NCBI RefSeq assembly: GCF_000422825.1
Contig: NZ_AUGU01000013.1
Coordinates: 434,001-498,000 of the forward strand
DNA: 64,000 bases
From: Nocardioides insulae DSM 17944
GTDB lineage: Bacteria; Actinomycetota; Actinomycetes; Propionibacteriales; Nocardioidaceae
Direction of reading: 5' to 3'
The translations under genes were made by a program, and so were the position numbers. This document shows positions 1-8,806 of this stretch, piece by piece. The notes below the pieces were generated by a model that made no database searches, was not told the DNA's origin, and worked only from the letters and a program-made list of their open reading frames with translations. Numbering within the stretch: position 1 is the stretch's first letter; the number at the start of each line of letters is the position of its first letter.

Positions 1-270
<270 letters not shown>

Positions 271-346
271 CTATCGCGCTGACCATCTCGGGTCCTCGGC
301 AGCGCCTCGGAGCGTGTGAGAAGGCTGAGAAGGCCCAATATCAGTC

Positions 347-928
347 ATGAGTTCCGGTACACCAGCCCGGGCGCCGATCATTCCCGGTGAGTTATCTGGC
401 AGGCTGATCCCTATGGTGGTGCAGACGATCCCTGCTCGGATCCGCTGGGCAGTGGACTTCATGGATGTTCAGCCGAACGACCACGTCCTGGAGATCGGCT
501 GCGGCCCCGGTGCCGGGGCGGAACTGATCTGTAGCCGCCTGGAGACCGGCAAGATGTTCGCGATCGACCGATCCGAATCCGGTGTCGACCGCACGAAGCG
601 GCGTTGTCAGCGGTTCATCGAGGCCGGCCGGCTCACGGTGCGGCAGATCGACCTCGCCACCCTGCGGGTGCCGGTGAAGCGACTCCACAAGGTCTTCGCC
701 TTCAACGTCAACCTGTTCTGGGTCCGCGATGCCAGCGCCGAGATCGCCCTGCTGCACGAGCGGGTGCTCCCAGGCGGCAGCGTGTTCCTGTTCTTCGAGG
801 CCACCCGTCGCGATCAGGTCCCCACCATCGTGGAGAACGCCTCCAAGGCCCTCGCCGAGGCTGGCTTCCGAGTCTCCATCGTCGATCAGAAGCAGCCCAG
901 CGTGATCGGCATCATCGGCAAGCGCTGA
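347..928 (+). CDS. class I SAM-dependent methyltransferase, substrate unknown
   Basis: A 193-residue protein with a methyltransferase fold: motif I reads VLEIGCGPG at about residues 48-56, followed by an acidic motif II (FAIDRS) and a VLPGGSVFLFFE segment like the strand after motif IV. It has no signal peptide or membrane segment and is probably cytosolic. Its substrate cannot be read from the sequence; the small size and single domain suggest a small-molecule methyltransferase. It is transcribed alone, divergent from dapB and convergent with the M16 peptidase, so context says little. The ATG at 347 is used; a later in-frame ATG near 413 would remove only non-conserved residues. Confidence 0.8.
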   Translation: MSSGTPARAPIIPGELSGRLIPMVVQTIPARIRWAVDFMDVQPNDHVLEIGCGPGAGAELICSRLETGKMFAIDRSESGVDRTKRRCQRFIEAGRLTVRQIDLATLRVPVKRLHKVFAFNVNLFWVRDASAEIALLHERVLPGGSVFLFFEATRRDQVPTIVENASKALAEAGFRVSIVDQKQPSVIGIIGKR

Positions 929-1052
929 CCGCGCCGACCACACCGGCGCTGCTGCGCCCGGGCCATGAGCGCCGACCTGTGCTCCACCGGCTCGACTCCC
1001 CTGCACCGAACCGGCCCGTTCTCCAGGTCGGTACAGAGGGGCTGAGCGTGGA

Positions 1053-2345
1053 TCAGGCGGGGCCGACCACGGCGAGCAGCTCGGGCCGGCGGAGCAGGTC
1101 GGCCGCGACCTCGCTGACCTCGGCGATGGTGACGGCGTCGATGCGATCGAGGACCTCGTCGACCGAGAGCAGCCGGTCATGGACCAGCTCCCCCTTGCCG
1201 AGCCGCGACATCCGGGCCGAGGAGTCCTCCAGGCCCAGCACGAGGCCGCCGCGCAACTGGCCCTTGCCCCGCGCCAACTCCTCGACGCTGAGACCGTGCT
1301 CGGCGACCGAGGCCAACTCGGTACGGATGGTGGCGAGGACCTCGTCCGCCTTGTCGGGGAGGCATCCGACCGCCACGCCGACCAGCCCGGAGTCGGCGTA
1401 GGAGCTAGTGAAGGAGTAGACCGAGTAGGCCAGCCCCCGCCGCTCCCGGATCTCCTGGAAGAGCCGGCTGGACGTGCCGCCGCCGAGCGCGGTGCTCAGG
1501 ACGCCGAGAGCGAACCGGCGCTCGTCGTCGCGGACGAGTCCTTCGCCGCCGACCACGAGGTTGACCTGCTCGAACGGGCGGGTGGTCTCGCGCCGCGCGG
1601 CGTGCACAGGCACCGGCGCCTGATGGGTGCGAGGTGGCTCCGGGGCCTCCTCACGCTCCAGGAAGGCCTGCCGGGAGAACGCCGCCACGACCTGCTCGAC
1701 CGCCCGGTCGTGCTCGACCTGGCCGGCCACCGCGATCACCATCGTGCTGGGCCGGTAGTGGGCGGCGTAGAAGTCGGCGATCTGGTCGCGGGTGAGCGCC
1801 TCGATCGAGTCGGTGGTGCCCGCGATCGTGCGCCCGAGCGGGGAATCGGGACCCCACGCCGCCTCGGCGAACAGGTTGTGGACGACGTCGTCGGGGTCGT
1901 CGTCGTGCATGGCGATCTCGTCCAGGATCACATCGCGCTCGGCGTCGACGTCCTCGGCGGTGAGCTGCGAGGAGGTGATCATGTCGCCCAGTACGTCGAT
2001 GGCCAGCGGCAGGTCGTGGCCCAGCACGCGGGCGTAGAAGCAGGTCAGCTCCTTGGCGGTGAATGCGTTGAACTCGCCGCCGATCTCGTCCAGGGCGACC
2101 GAGATGTCCAGTGCGGACCGCTCCCGAGTGCCCTTGAAGAGCAGGTGCTCCAGGAAGTGGGAGCACCCGTGCAGCACGGCGTCCTCGTCGCGCGAGCCGA
2201 CGCCGACCCACACGCCCACCGCCGCGGAACGGGAGCCCGCCATCTGCTCGGTCACGATCCGCAGGCCGCTGGGCAGGATCGTGCGGCGAACCACGGAGCT
2301 GACCTGACCGGCGCCGTCGGTCTCGGTGTGCAGCGTCTCGGTCAC
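1053..2345 (-). CDS. M16 family zinc metallopeptidase (PepR/PqqL-like)
   Basis: A processing-peptidase family protein of about 430 residues. The inverted zinc site HFLEH is in the N-terminal domain, with a downstream glutamate in the NAFTAKELTCFYARV region, and the second M16 domain contains the substrate-binding signature RERRGLAYSVYSF. Members cleave small peptides or protein segments in the cytosol; the physiological substrate here is unknown. The reading frame stays open upstream into pnp, but the GTG at 2345 (start of VTETLHTETD) is preferred because it gives the usual family length and lies downstream of a strong hairpin. Position between pnp and dapB is the conserved actinobacterial arrangement. 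Confidence 0.9.
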   Translation of the reverse strand: MTETLHTETDGAGQVSSVVRRTILPSGLRIVTEQMAGSRSAAVGVWVGVGSRDEDAVLHGCSHFLEHLLFKGTRERSALDISVALDEIGGEFNAFTAKELTCFYARVLGHDLPLAIDVLGDMITSSQLTAEDVDAERDVILDEIAMHDDDPDDVVHNLFAEAAWGPDSPLGRTIAGTTDSIEALTRDQIADFYAAHYRPSTMVIAVAGQVEHDRAVEQVVAAFSRQAFLEREEAPEPPRTHQAPVPVHAARRETTRPFEQVNLVVGGEGLVRDDERRFALGVLSTALGGGTSSRLFQEIRERRGLAYSVYSFTSSYADSGLVGVAVGCLPDKADEVLATIRTELASVAEHGLSVEELARGKGQLRGGLVLGLEDSSARMSRLGKGELVHDRLLSVDEVLDRIDAVTIAEVSEVAADLLRRPELLAVVGPA

Positions 2346-2433
2346 CGACCCGGTGAGGGAGCCGCCGAACCGGTCGGCGTCGGCACCATCGGTCGGGCTG
2401 GCGGAGGAGGCGTCGGCCTCGGCTGAAATACCG

Positions 2434-2469
2434 GACGACCGGCCGACAGCGTGCTGCCGGCCGGTCGTC
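2434..2469 (-). terminator. hairpin terminator after pnp
   Basis: Two perfectly complementary 12-base arms (GACGACCGGCCG and CGGCCGGTCGTC) enclose a second small CAGC/GCTG stem. On the minus strand the hairpin follows the pnp stop by about 30 bases and is followed by TATTTC, a short T-rich stretch. It lies upstream of the chosen start of the M16 peptidase, so that gene depends on read-through or its own promoter. Confidence 0.7.
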
Positions 2470-2499
2470 GGGGTCTTGCGGGGATCCACTAGCCGGTCG

Positions 2500-4722
2500 T
2501 CACTCCCCCGACTCGTCGGACTCGGCGGCACCGGCGGCGTCCTCGAGGACCGGGGCCAGCGAGAGCTTGCCGCGGTCGTCGATCTCGACGATCTCGACCT
2601 GGAGCTTCTGGCCGACCTCGACGACGTCCTCCACCGACTCCACCCGCTTGCCGTCGTTGAGGGCACGCAGCTTGGTGATGTGGAGCAGGCCGTCCTTGCC
2701 CGGCATCAGGGAGACGAAGGCACCGAAGTTGGTGGTCTTCACCACGGTGCCGAGGTAGCGCTCGCCCACCTCGGGCATGGTCGGGTTGGCGATCGCGTTG
2801 ACCGCCGACCGGGCCGCCTCGGCGGCCGCGCCATCGGTGGCGCCGATGAGCACCGTGCCGTCGTCCTCGATCGAGATCGAGGCGCCGGTGTCGTCCTGGA
2901 TCTGGTTGATCACCTTGCCCTTCGGGCCGATGACCTCGCCGATCTTGTCGACGGGGACCTTCACCGAGATGATCCGCGGCGCGGTCGGGGCCATCTCCTC
3001 GACCCCGCCGATCGCCTCGTTCATCACCTCGAGGATGGTCAGACGCGCGTCCTTGGCCTGGTTGAGCGCCTGGGCGAGCACCTCGGCGGGGATGCCGTCG
3101 AGCTTGGTGTCGAGCTGCAGGGCGGTGACGAACTCCGAGGTGCCGGCGACCTTGAAGTCCATGTCGCCGAAGGCGTCCTCGGCGCCGAGGATGTCGGTCA
3201 GCGCGACGTACTGCGTCGCGCCGTCGATCTCACCGGAGATCAGGCCCATCGCAATGCCCGCCACCGGCGCCTTCAGCGGCACACCGGCCTGGAGCAGCGA
3301 CATCGTGGACGCGCAGACCGAGCCCATCGAGGTCGAACCGTTGGAGCCCATCGCCTCGGACACCTGACGGATCGCGTAGGGGAACTCCTCGCGCGAGGGC
3401 AGCACCGGCTCCAGCGCACGGCCGGCGAGCGCGCCGTGACCGATCTCGCGGCGCTTGGGCGAGCCCACCCGACCGGTCTCACCGGTGGAGTACGGCGGGA
3501 AGTTGTAGTTGTGCATGTAGCGCCGACGAGTCTCCGGGGAGAGCGTGTCGAGCTGCTGCTCCATCTTCAGCATGTTCAGCGTGGTGACGCCCAGGATCTG
3601 GGTCTCGCCGCGCTCGAACAGGGCCGAACCGTGCACCCGCGGGATCACGTCGACCTCGGCGTGCAGCGGACGGATGTCGGCCAGGCCGCGGCCGTCGATG
3701 CGCACCTTGTCGCGCAGCACGCGCTCACGCACGAGCTTCTTGTTCAGCGCGCGGAAGGCGGCCCCGATCTCGCCCTCCCGGCCCTCGAAGTCGCCGCCGA
3801 TACGGTCGAGCAGACCGGCCTTGATCCGGTCGAGGGTGTCCTCGCGCTCCTGCTTGCCGCCGATGGTGAGGGCCTCGGCGGTCTCCTTGGCCACAGCGGC
3901 CTCGACGGCGGCGAACACGTCGTCCTGGAACTCCAGGAACACCGGGAACTCCGCGACCGGCTTGGCGGCCTGCTTGGCCAGCTCGGCCTGGGCCTCGCAC
4001 AGCTGCTTGATGAAGACCTTGGCGGCCTCCATGCCTCCGGCGACGACCTCCTCGGTGGGAGCCTGGACGCCCTGGTTGGTGACCAGATCCCAGGTCTGCT
4101 CGGTGGACTCGGCCTCGACCATCATCACCGCGACGTCACCGGTCTCGGTGACGCGGCCGGCGATGACCATGTCGAAGACGGCGTTCTCGAGCTGGCTGTG
4201 GGTCGGGAAGCCGACCCACTGACCGTCGATGAGCGCCACCCGGACGCCGCCGATCGGGCCCGAGAACGGTAGACCGGAGAGCTGGGTGGAGATCGACGCG
4301 GCGTTGATCGCGAGGACGTCGTACGGGGTGTCGGGCTCGAGGGCCATCACCGTGATGACGACCTGGACCTCGTTGCGCAGCCCCTTCTTGAAGGTCGGGC
4401 GCAGCGGGCGGTCGATCAGGCGGCAGGTGAGGATCGCGTCCTCGGAGGGGCGGCCCTCACGACGGAAGAACGAGCCGGGGATACGGCCCGCGGCGTACAT
4501 CCGCTCTTCGACGTCGATGGTGAGCGGGAAGAAGTCGAAGTGCTCCTTGGGGTGCTTCGACGCGGTGGTCGCCGAGAGCAGCATGGTCTCGTCGTCCAGG
4601 TAGGCGGTCACGGAGCCGGCAGCCTGACGGGCCAACAGGCCGGTCTCGAACTTCACGGTCCGCTTGCCGAAGGAGCCGTTGTCGATGACGGTCTCGACGG
4701 CAGTGATGACGGGTTCGGTCAA
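2500..4722 (-). CDS. pnp: polyribonucleotide nucleotidyltransferase (PNPase)
   Basis: PNPase degrades RNA 3' to 5' using phosphate and can also add 3' tails; in actinobacteria it may also act on ppGpp. The 740-residue protein shows the full order: first RNase PH domain (about 15-145), helical domain, second RNase PH domain with the [23 protein letters not shown] stretch broken into its conserved parts, KH domain ([17 protein letters not shown], about 590-650) and S1 domain ([15 protein letters not shown], about 660-725), ending in an acidic tail. Length is normal. It sits downstream of rpsO as in most bacteria, separated by a terminator-like hairpin, and its own leader contains another hairpin. 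Confidence 0.98.
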   Translation of the reverse strand: MTEPVITAVETVIDNGSFGKRTVKFETGLLARQAAGSVTAYLDDETMLLSATTASKHPKEHFDFFPLTIDVEERMYAAGRIPGSFFRREGRPSEDAILTCRLIDRPLRPTFKKGLRNEVQVVITVMALEPDTPYDVLAINAASISTQLSGLPFSGPIGGVRVALIDGQWVGFPTHSQLENAVFDMVIAGRVTETGDVAVMMVEAESTEQTWDLVTNQGVQAPTEEVVAGGMEAAKVFIKQLCEAQAELAKQAAKPVAEFPVFLEFQDDVFAAVEAAVAKETAEALTIGGKQEREDTLDRIKAGLLDRIGGDFEGREGEIGAAFRALNKKLVRERVLRDKVRIDGRGLADIRPLHAEVDVIPRVHGSALFERGETQILGVTTLNMLKMEQQLDTLSPETRRRYMHNYNFPPYSTGETGRVGSPKRREIGHGALAGRALEPVLPSREEFPYAIRQVSEAMGSNGSTSMGSVCASTMSLLQAGVPLKAPVAGIAMGLISGEIDGATQYVALTDILGAEDAFGDMDFKVAGTSEFVTALQLDTKLDGIPAEVLAQALNQAKDARLTILEVMNEAIGGVEEMAPTAPRIISVKVPVDKIGEVIGPKGKVINQIQDDTGASISIEDDGTVLIGATDGAAAEAARSAVNAIANPTMPEVGERYLGTVVKTTNFGAFVSLMPGKDGLLHITKLRALNDGKRVESVEDVVEVGQKLQVEIVEIDDRGKLSLAPVLEDAAGAAESDESGE

Positions 4723-4762
4723 GGATTCATCCTTGTCTCTTCACGGAGCGACCCCGCGACGT

Positions 4763-4796
4763 CCCCGGCCGGATCTCGTGTAGATCCGGGGCCGGT
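4763..4796 (-). promoter_or_regulatory. stem-loop in the pnp leader
   Basis: CCGGATCT and AGATCCGG form an 8-pair stem with a 5-base loop, flanked by further GC pairing. It lies about 40-75 bases upstream of the pnp ATG on the minus strand. In Escherichia coli, pnp is autoregulated through RNase III cleavage of a leader stem; whether this hairpin has a comparable role is inference. Confidence 0.4.
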
Positions 4797-4948
4797 CTTC
4801 GATCGAGGCCCGCAGTCGCCGCATCGCGCGGGTCTGAGAGCCACTACCGAGGACCGAACCGAGACGGAGTGGTCGCTCCTGGTCAGGTGTAGATGTTCAG
4901 TTGTGCGTGCAGGTTCAGCGTAACTACTCCCACCGTCAGAACGAGAAT

Positions 4949-4978
4949 GAGCGGCCACCCCTCACGGGGCGGCCGCTC
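4949..4978 (-). terminator. hairpin terminator after rpsO
   Basis: Arms GAGCGGCC and GGCCGCTC are continued by a CCC/GGG pair inside. On the minus strand it starts 20 bases after the rpsO stop and is followed by the T-rich stretch CATTCTCGTTCT. It separates rpsO from pnp. Confidence 0.7.
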
Positions 4979-4997
4979 ACTCACACGGCGGGACCGG

Positions 4998-5273
4998 TCA
5001 TCGACGGAGGCCGAGCCGCTCGACGATGCTGCGGTAGCGGTTGATGTCGCTCTTCTGCAGGTAGTTGAGCAGGCGACGGCGCTGACCGACGAGAAGCAGC
5101 AGGCCACGACGGCTGTGGTGGTCGTGCTTGTGCTGCTTGAGGTGCTCGGTGAGGTGCCCGATGCGGTGGCTGAGCAGCGCGATCTGGACCTCAGGGGAAC
5201 CGGTGTCACCCTCGGTCGTGCCGTGCTCGGCGATGATCTTCTTCTTGGTCTCCGCGTCAGTTCCAACAGACAT
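4998..5273 (-). CDS. rpsO: 30S ribosomal protein uS15
   Basis: An 91-residue uS15, a primary binder of the central domain of 16S rRNA. The conserved [16 protein letters not shown] and [23 protein letters not shown] stretches, the latter including the rRNA-contacting HHSRRGL, are intact. Length is within the family norm of about 89 residues. The ATG is preceded by GAGAGGAG at good spacing. It lies between the ribF/membrane-protein region and pnp, and its transcript probably ends largely at the hairpin just downstream. Confidence 0.98.
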   Translation of the reverse strand: MSVGTDAETKKKIIAEHGTTEGDTGSPEVQIALLSHRIGHLTEHLKQHKHDHHSRRGLLLLVGQRRRLLNYLQKSDINRYRSIVERLGLRR

Positions 5274-5434
5274 GCGAGGACTCCTCTCGGTTCATCGTTG
5301 CGCGGCGCGCCCGGGCCTGTTCACCGGGGCACTCTGGATCCGCGGCCGTTCACACGGCAGTCGCCCGGCGGACCGGACAACCTGAGTAGGTTACCAACCG
5401 GAGTACGCCGCTCGCGAATCGCGCCCGCGCGCTC

Positions 5435-6175
5435 TCACCCCGGGGAATCGCCTCGCCCCGGGGCGGGAGGGTTCGCCGGGGGCTGGGGGTTCTGCGGGGC
5501 CGCCGGCGGCTGGGGGTTCTGCGGGGCCGCGGGAGGTTGAGGGTTCTGCGGGACCGCCGGGGCGACGGGAGCGGGCGCGAGCGGCACAGTCCGGTGGCGC
5601 GGGGTGGTCAACCACCAGACCAGGGTGGCGAGCAGTGCCGGCACCCAACCGTAGATCAGGCCGTAACTGCCGGCCTCGTACATGTACTGCCCGAAGGCCC
5701 CCCACAGGACCTCGTCGGAGTCGAACTCGAGCACGGAGATCGCCGCGATCACTGCTCCCCCGGCAACCGTTCCCAGCACCGTCGCCATCCAAGTGATCAC
5801 GAACATCGCCCCGCCGGCCCGCCGGCGCACGCCGAGACCGGCCAGCCAGGCGACCAGGAAGGTGACGACCAGGACGGCGGCGCTCGCCGCCACGGAGCTG
5901 AGCGGGCCGAAGGGGTCCGACCACTCGTCGAGATCGACCAGGGCATCCATCCCGAAGGGGCTGAAGTAGACCGAGTGGTAGCCGAAGGTGACCGCTATGA
6001 AACTGACACCCTCCGCCGCCTCCTCGCGCAGGTCCTCGGCGAAGTCGAGGCTGCCCACGGCCTGGAGTATCCACAGTCCCACGACGGCGAGCACGGCGAC
6101 CCAGAGTGCCGCGAGCCAACTCCGGGACCCTCGGGGGGTCTGAACCGTCTCCGCCGCCTCGGTGTACGAGTCCAT
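5435..6175 (-). CDS. membrane protein with proline-rich repeat tail, function unknown
   Basis: I do not recognise the family. The 246-residue protein has a short cytosolic N-terminus and about four hydrophobic segments (roughly residues 20-40, 92-115, 122-150 and 172-190). It ends in a tail of three near-identical units built from PQNPQPPA, encoded by matching DNA repeats at about 5480-5560, and then a Pro/Gly/Asp-rich end. The start is the ATG at 6175, preceded by GTGGAGAC. The gene interrupts the usual ribF-rpsO neighbourhood and is probably lineage-specific. A proline-rich tail suggests a flexible linker or binding region, but that is inference. Confidence 0.75.
   Translation of the reverse strand: MDSYTEAAETVQTPRGSRSWLAALWVAVLAVVGLWILQAVGSLDFAEDLREEAAEGVSFIAVTFGYHSVYFSPFGMDALVDLDEWSDPFGPLSSVAASAAVLVVTFLVAWLAGLGVRRRAGGAMFVITWMATVLGTVAGGAVIAAISVLEFDSDEVLWGAFGQYMYEAGSYGLIYGWVPALLATLVWWLTTPRHRTVPLAPAPVAPAVPQNPQPPAAPQNPQPPAAPQNPQPPANPPAPGRGDSPG
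5480..5560 (-). repeat. three tandem units encoding PQNPQPPA
   Basis: The stretch GGGTTCTGCGGG recurs three times at about 33-36 base spacing in the 3' end of the membrane protein gene at 5435-6175. It encodes the QNPQPP repeats. Units differ at a few bases, so it is coding repeat expansion and not a mobile element. Confidence 0.75.
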
Positions 6176-6272
6176 GTCTCCACCTTGCCGCAGTTCCCCC
6201 GGCCCCCTCCGGATTCAACGCCCGACGCGCGCGGCAGACACCACACGAACAGGATCGAGGCCGGCTGGAGGG

Positions 6273-7217
6273 TCAGCCGAGCAGGGCGCGGGTGCGCTCG
6301 ACGTCCGCGTGCATCTGGGTCACGAGGTCATCGATCGACTCGAAGGCCACCATGCCGCGCAGATGGTCGATGAAGCTGACCTCCACCTCGACGCCGTACA
6401 GCTCCAGGTCGGTGCGGTCGAGCACGTAGCTCTCGACGCGGCGGACCCGGACGTGCTCGAAGGTGGGGTTGGTGCCGACGCTGATCGCGGCCGGGAACCG
6501 CTCGCCGGTGTCGCGACGGGTCAGCCATCCGGCGTACACCCCGTCGCCGGGTGCGGCGGTGAGGGCGTCGGTGGGCACGTTCGCGGTGGGGAACCCCAGC
6601 TCGCGGCCGCGCTGGTCACCCTTCACCACCACGCCTCGCACGATGTAGGGCCGCCCCAGCGCCTCGGCGGCGCCGGCCACGTCGCCCGAGGCGAGGCAGG
6701 TGCGGATGTAGGTCGAGGACCAGACCTGCGGCCCACCGTCCAGCGGGATCCCCTGGACGGTGAAGTCGTGCTCGGCGCCGTACGCCGTCAGTTCGGCGAC
6801 GTCTCCGGCGGCCTTGTGGCCGTACCGGAAGTTGGCCCCCACCACGCAGGCGGCGGCATGCAGGGTGTCGACCAGGACGCGTCGGGCGAACTCGTCGGGG
6901 CTCCAGCTGGCCATGTCGAGGTCGAAGGGCAGCGCCAGCACGTCGTCGGCGCCGGCCTCGTGCAGCAGTTCGGCCCGCAGCTCCAATGAGGTCAGGGTCA
7001 TCGGCGCGTGCTCGGGACGCAGCACCGCCATCGGGTGCGGCGAGAACGTCACCGCGACGACGGGCAGGCCCTGTCGATCGGCGACTGCCCGGGCACGGGC
7101 CAGCACCGCCTGATGTCCACGGTGCACGCCATCGAAGTTGCCGATGACCACGACGGTGCGGCCTAGTTCGGCCGGCACTTCAGCAAGGGTTCGCCACAGA
7201 CGCACGCTGGTCACCAT
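6273..7217 (-). CDS. ribF: bifunctional riboflavin kinase / FAD synthetase
   Basis: RibF phosphorylates riboflavin to FMN and adenylates FMN to FAD. The N-terminal nucleotidyltransferase domain has VVIGNFDGVHRGHQAVL (the HxGH-type site is HRGH), FSPHPMAVLRPEHAP and the later SSTYIRTCLASGDV motif; the C-terminal kinase domain has GFPTANV and VSFIDHLRGMVAFESIDDLV. The length of 314 residues is standard. The frame is open further upstream; the ATG at 7217 is chosen because it gives the conserved short N-terminus. It follows truB in the rimP-to-rpsO translation cluster, the common actinobacterial position, and no FMN riboswitch is visible. Confidence 0.95.
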   Translation of the reverse strand: MVTSVRLWRTLAEVPAELGRTVVVIGNFDGVHRGHQAVLARARAVADRQGLPVVAVTFSPHPMAVLRPEHAPMTLTSLELRAELLHEAGADDVLALPFDLDMASWSPDEFARRVLVDTLHAAACVVGANFRYGHKAAGDVAELTAYGAEHDFTVQGIPLDGGPQVWSSTYIRTCLASGDVAGAAEALGRPYIVRGVVVKGDQRGRELGFPTANVPTDALTAAPGDGVYAGWLTRRDTGERFPAAISVGTNPTFEHVRVRRVESYVLDRTDLELYGVEVEVSFIDHLRGMVAFESIDDLVTQMHADVERTRALLG

Positions 7218-7281
7218 AACGGTGGTGCCAGGGAGCCCCGCCGGACGGTCCATCGTTGTGGCCCATCCGGCTCGGCGCGGG

Positions 7282-8184
7282 TCAGCCGACGAAGACGGCG
7301 ACGGGTCGCGCGCGATCCTGCGCACCGGTGGGCTCATAGAGCGCCAGGAACTCCCCGGACGGGTCGAAGACGGCGCTGAGTGAGTCCAGCGCGAGCGTCA
7401 GTTTCCGGCCGTAACGGACCTCGCGCGCCTGCTCCTCACCCAGGTCGACCGCCGGGAACGCCGCCCGGGCCGTGCGCGCCATCGGCAGGACGTGATCGAC
7501 CCACTCCCCCTCGGCCAACTCCTCCAGTGACTGCGCGAAGGTGAGGTCGTAGGGACCGACCGCGGTACGACGCAGGGCGGTCAGGTGACCACCGACCCCG
7601 AGCGCCTCACCGACGTCGCGGGCGATCGCGCGGATGTAGGTGCCGCTCGAGCAGCGGACCGAGATGTCGACGTCGAGGACCGTGGTGCCGTCCTCGAGCC
7701 GCACCGGGCGCGGGTCACCGACCGTGAGGTCGTGGACGGTCACCGTGCGGGCCTTCAACTCGACCTGCTCGCCCTCGCGCACCCGCTGGTAGGCACGCTT
7801 GCCGTCGACCTTGATCGCCGACACCGCACTGGGCACCTGGTCGATCTGCCCGGTCTGGGTGCCGAACGCCTCCCGGACGGCGGTGCCGGCGAGTTCCCCG
7901 GCTCCGCGCGAACCGGTCGGTTCGCCGTCCGCGTCGTCGGTGGTGGTGGTCATCCCGAGGCGCACCGTCGCGTCGTACGCCTTCTCGGTGAGCATGAGAT
8001 GACCGAGCAGCCGGGTGGCCCGGTCGACGCCGACGAGCAGCACCCCGGTCGCCATCGGGTCCAGCGTGCCGGCATGGCCGACCTTGCGGGTGCCGGCCAG
8101 CCGGCGGATCCGGCCGACGACCGAGTGCGAGGTCATCCCGGCCGGCTTGTCGACGACGACCAACCCGGAGACGGGCGTGGTCAC
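7282..8184 (-). CDS. truB: tRNA pseudouridine(55) synthase
   Basis: TruB converts U55 of the tRNA T-loop to pseudouridine and acts as a tRNA-folding chaperone. Motif [18 protein letters not shown] carries the catalytic aspartate in TLDP near residue 43. [22 protein letters not shown] and the [17 protein letters not shown] region are also present. Its 300 residues match the actinobacterial form with a C-terminal TruB_C domain. The GTG start overlaps the rbfA stop by four bases, indicating translational coupling. Confidence 0.97.
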   Translation of the reverse strand: MTTPVSGLVVVDKPAGMTSHSVVGRIRRLAGTRKVGHAGTLDPMATGVLLVGVDRATRLLGHLMLTEKAYDATVRLGMTTTTDDADGEPTGSRGAGELAGTAVREAFGTQTGQIDQVPSAVSAIKVDGKRAYQRVREGEQVELKARTVTVHDLTVGDPRPVRLEDGTTVLDVDISVRCSSGTYIRAIARDVGEALGVGGHLTALRRTAVGPYDLTFAQSLEELAEGEWVDHVLPMARTARAAFPAVDLGEEQAREVRYGRKLTLALDSLSAVFDPSGEFLALYEPTGAQDRARPVAVFVG

Positions 8185-8657
8185 TCCCGGCCGGTTCCGG
8201 TGTCGAGGTCGTCCAGGTCCTCAGCGAGCTCGTCCTCGTCCCGCGGCTTCTTGTACGGGTCGGCCTCGCCGGCGTACTCGTGCCCACGGTTGGCCGCCAC
8301 CTCGTCGTCGAGCTCCTTGGCCCGGGCCAGCACCTCGTCGAGATGGCGGGCGTTGGCGGGCAGGGCGTCGTGGATGAATTCGAGCGTCGGCGCGTGCCGC
8401 ATCCCGAGCTGCTTGGCGACCTCGGAGCGGATCAGGCCCTTGGCCGATTCCAGTGCCGTGGCGGTGCCGGCCATGTCGGCCTCGCTCTCGGCGCCCAGCA
8501 CCGTGTAGAAGACGGTGGCCTGCTGGGTGTCGCCGGAGACGCGGACGTCGGTCACGGTGACGAATCCCAGCCGGGGGTCCTTGACCCGTCGTTCCAGCAT
8601 CTGCGCGACGATGACCTTGATCCGATCGGCGATACGCCGCACCCGCGGGTTGCTCAT
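8181..8657 (-). CDS. rbfA: ribosome-binding factor A
   Basis: RbfA is a KH-fold 30S maturation factor needed for processing of the 16S 5' end. The 158-residue protein begins [20 protein letters not shown], followed by [17 protein letters not shown] and [16 protein letters not shown] and PTLEFIHD segments. The acidic C-terminal 40 residues are an extension typical of actinobacterial RbfA. The frame extends upstream, but the ATG at 8657 is supported by the conserved N-terminus and a GAGAG site. It starts 23 bases after a strong hairpin with a T tract, so it may be partly uncoupled from infB. Confidence 0.96.
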   Translation of the reverse strand: MSNPRVRRIADRIKVIVAQMLERRVKDPRLGFVTVTDVRVSGDTQQATVFYTVLGAESEADMAGTATALESAKGLIRSEVAKQLGMRHAPTLEFIHDALPANARHLDEVLARAKELDDEVAANRGHEYAGEADPYKKPRDEDELAEDLDDLDTGTGRE

Positions 8658-8672
8658 GTCTCTCACTCTCTC

Positions 8673-8711
8673 AAAAAGGACCCGGGGCACGGGAGTTCCC
8701 GTGCCCCGGGT
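8673..8711 (-). terminator. intrinsic terminator or attenuator between infB and rbfA
   Basis: Two perfect 15-base arms at 8680-8694 and 8697-8711 are separated by two bases. On the minus strand they are followed by CCTTTTTGAG, the T tract lying at 8677-8673. This is a textbook intrinsic terminator, and the rbfA start codon is only 16 bases further on. A second GC-rich hairpin lies between it and the infB stop. Confidence 0.8.
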
Positions 8712-8806
8712 GCGTGCATCACCAGGCGGAGGGTGGGAGACGCCCCTCGAGCGGAGCGGGCCGTTTCGGCCCGGCAACGCAGCGAGGCGCCTCCCGGTGC
8801 GCGGGA

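Noticed and set aside
2326..4272. A 648-codon plus-strand open frame antisense to pnp
   Set aside because: In very GC-rich DNA long open frames arise opposite real genes. The product is His/Asp/Leu-rich without any motif, and the minus strand encodes an intact PNPase.
6273..7400. A possible FMN riboswitch near ribF
   Set aside because: No conserved FMN-aptamer stretches are visible upstream, and ribF is embedded in the translation operon.
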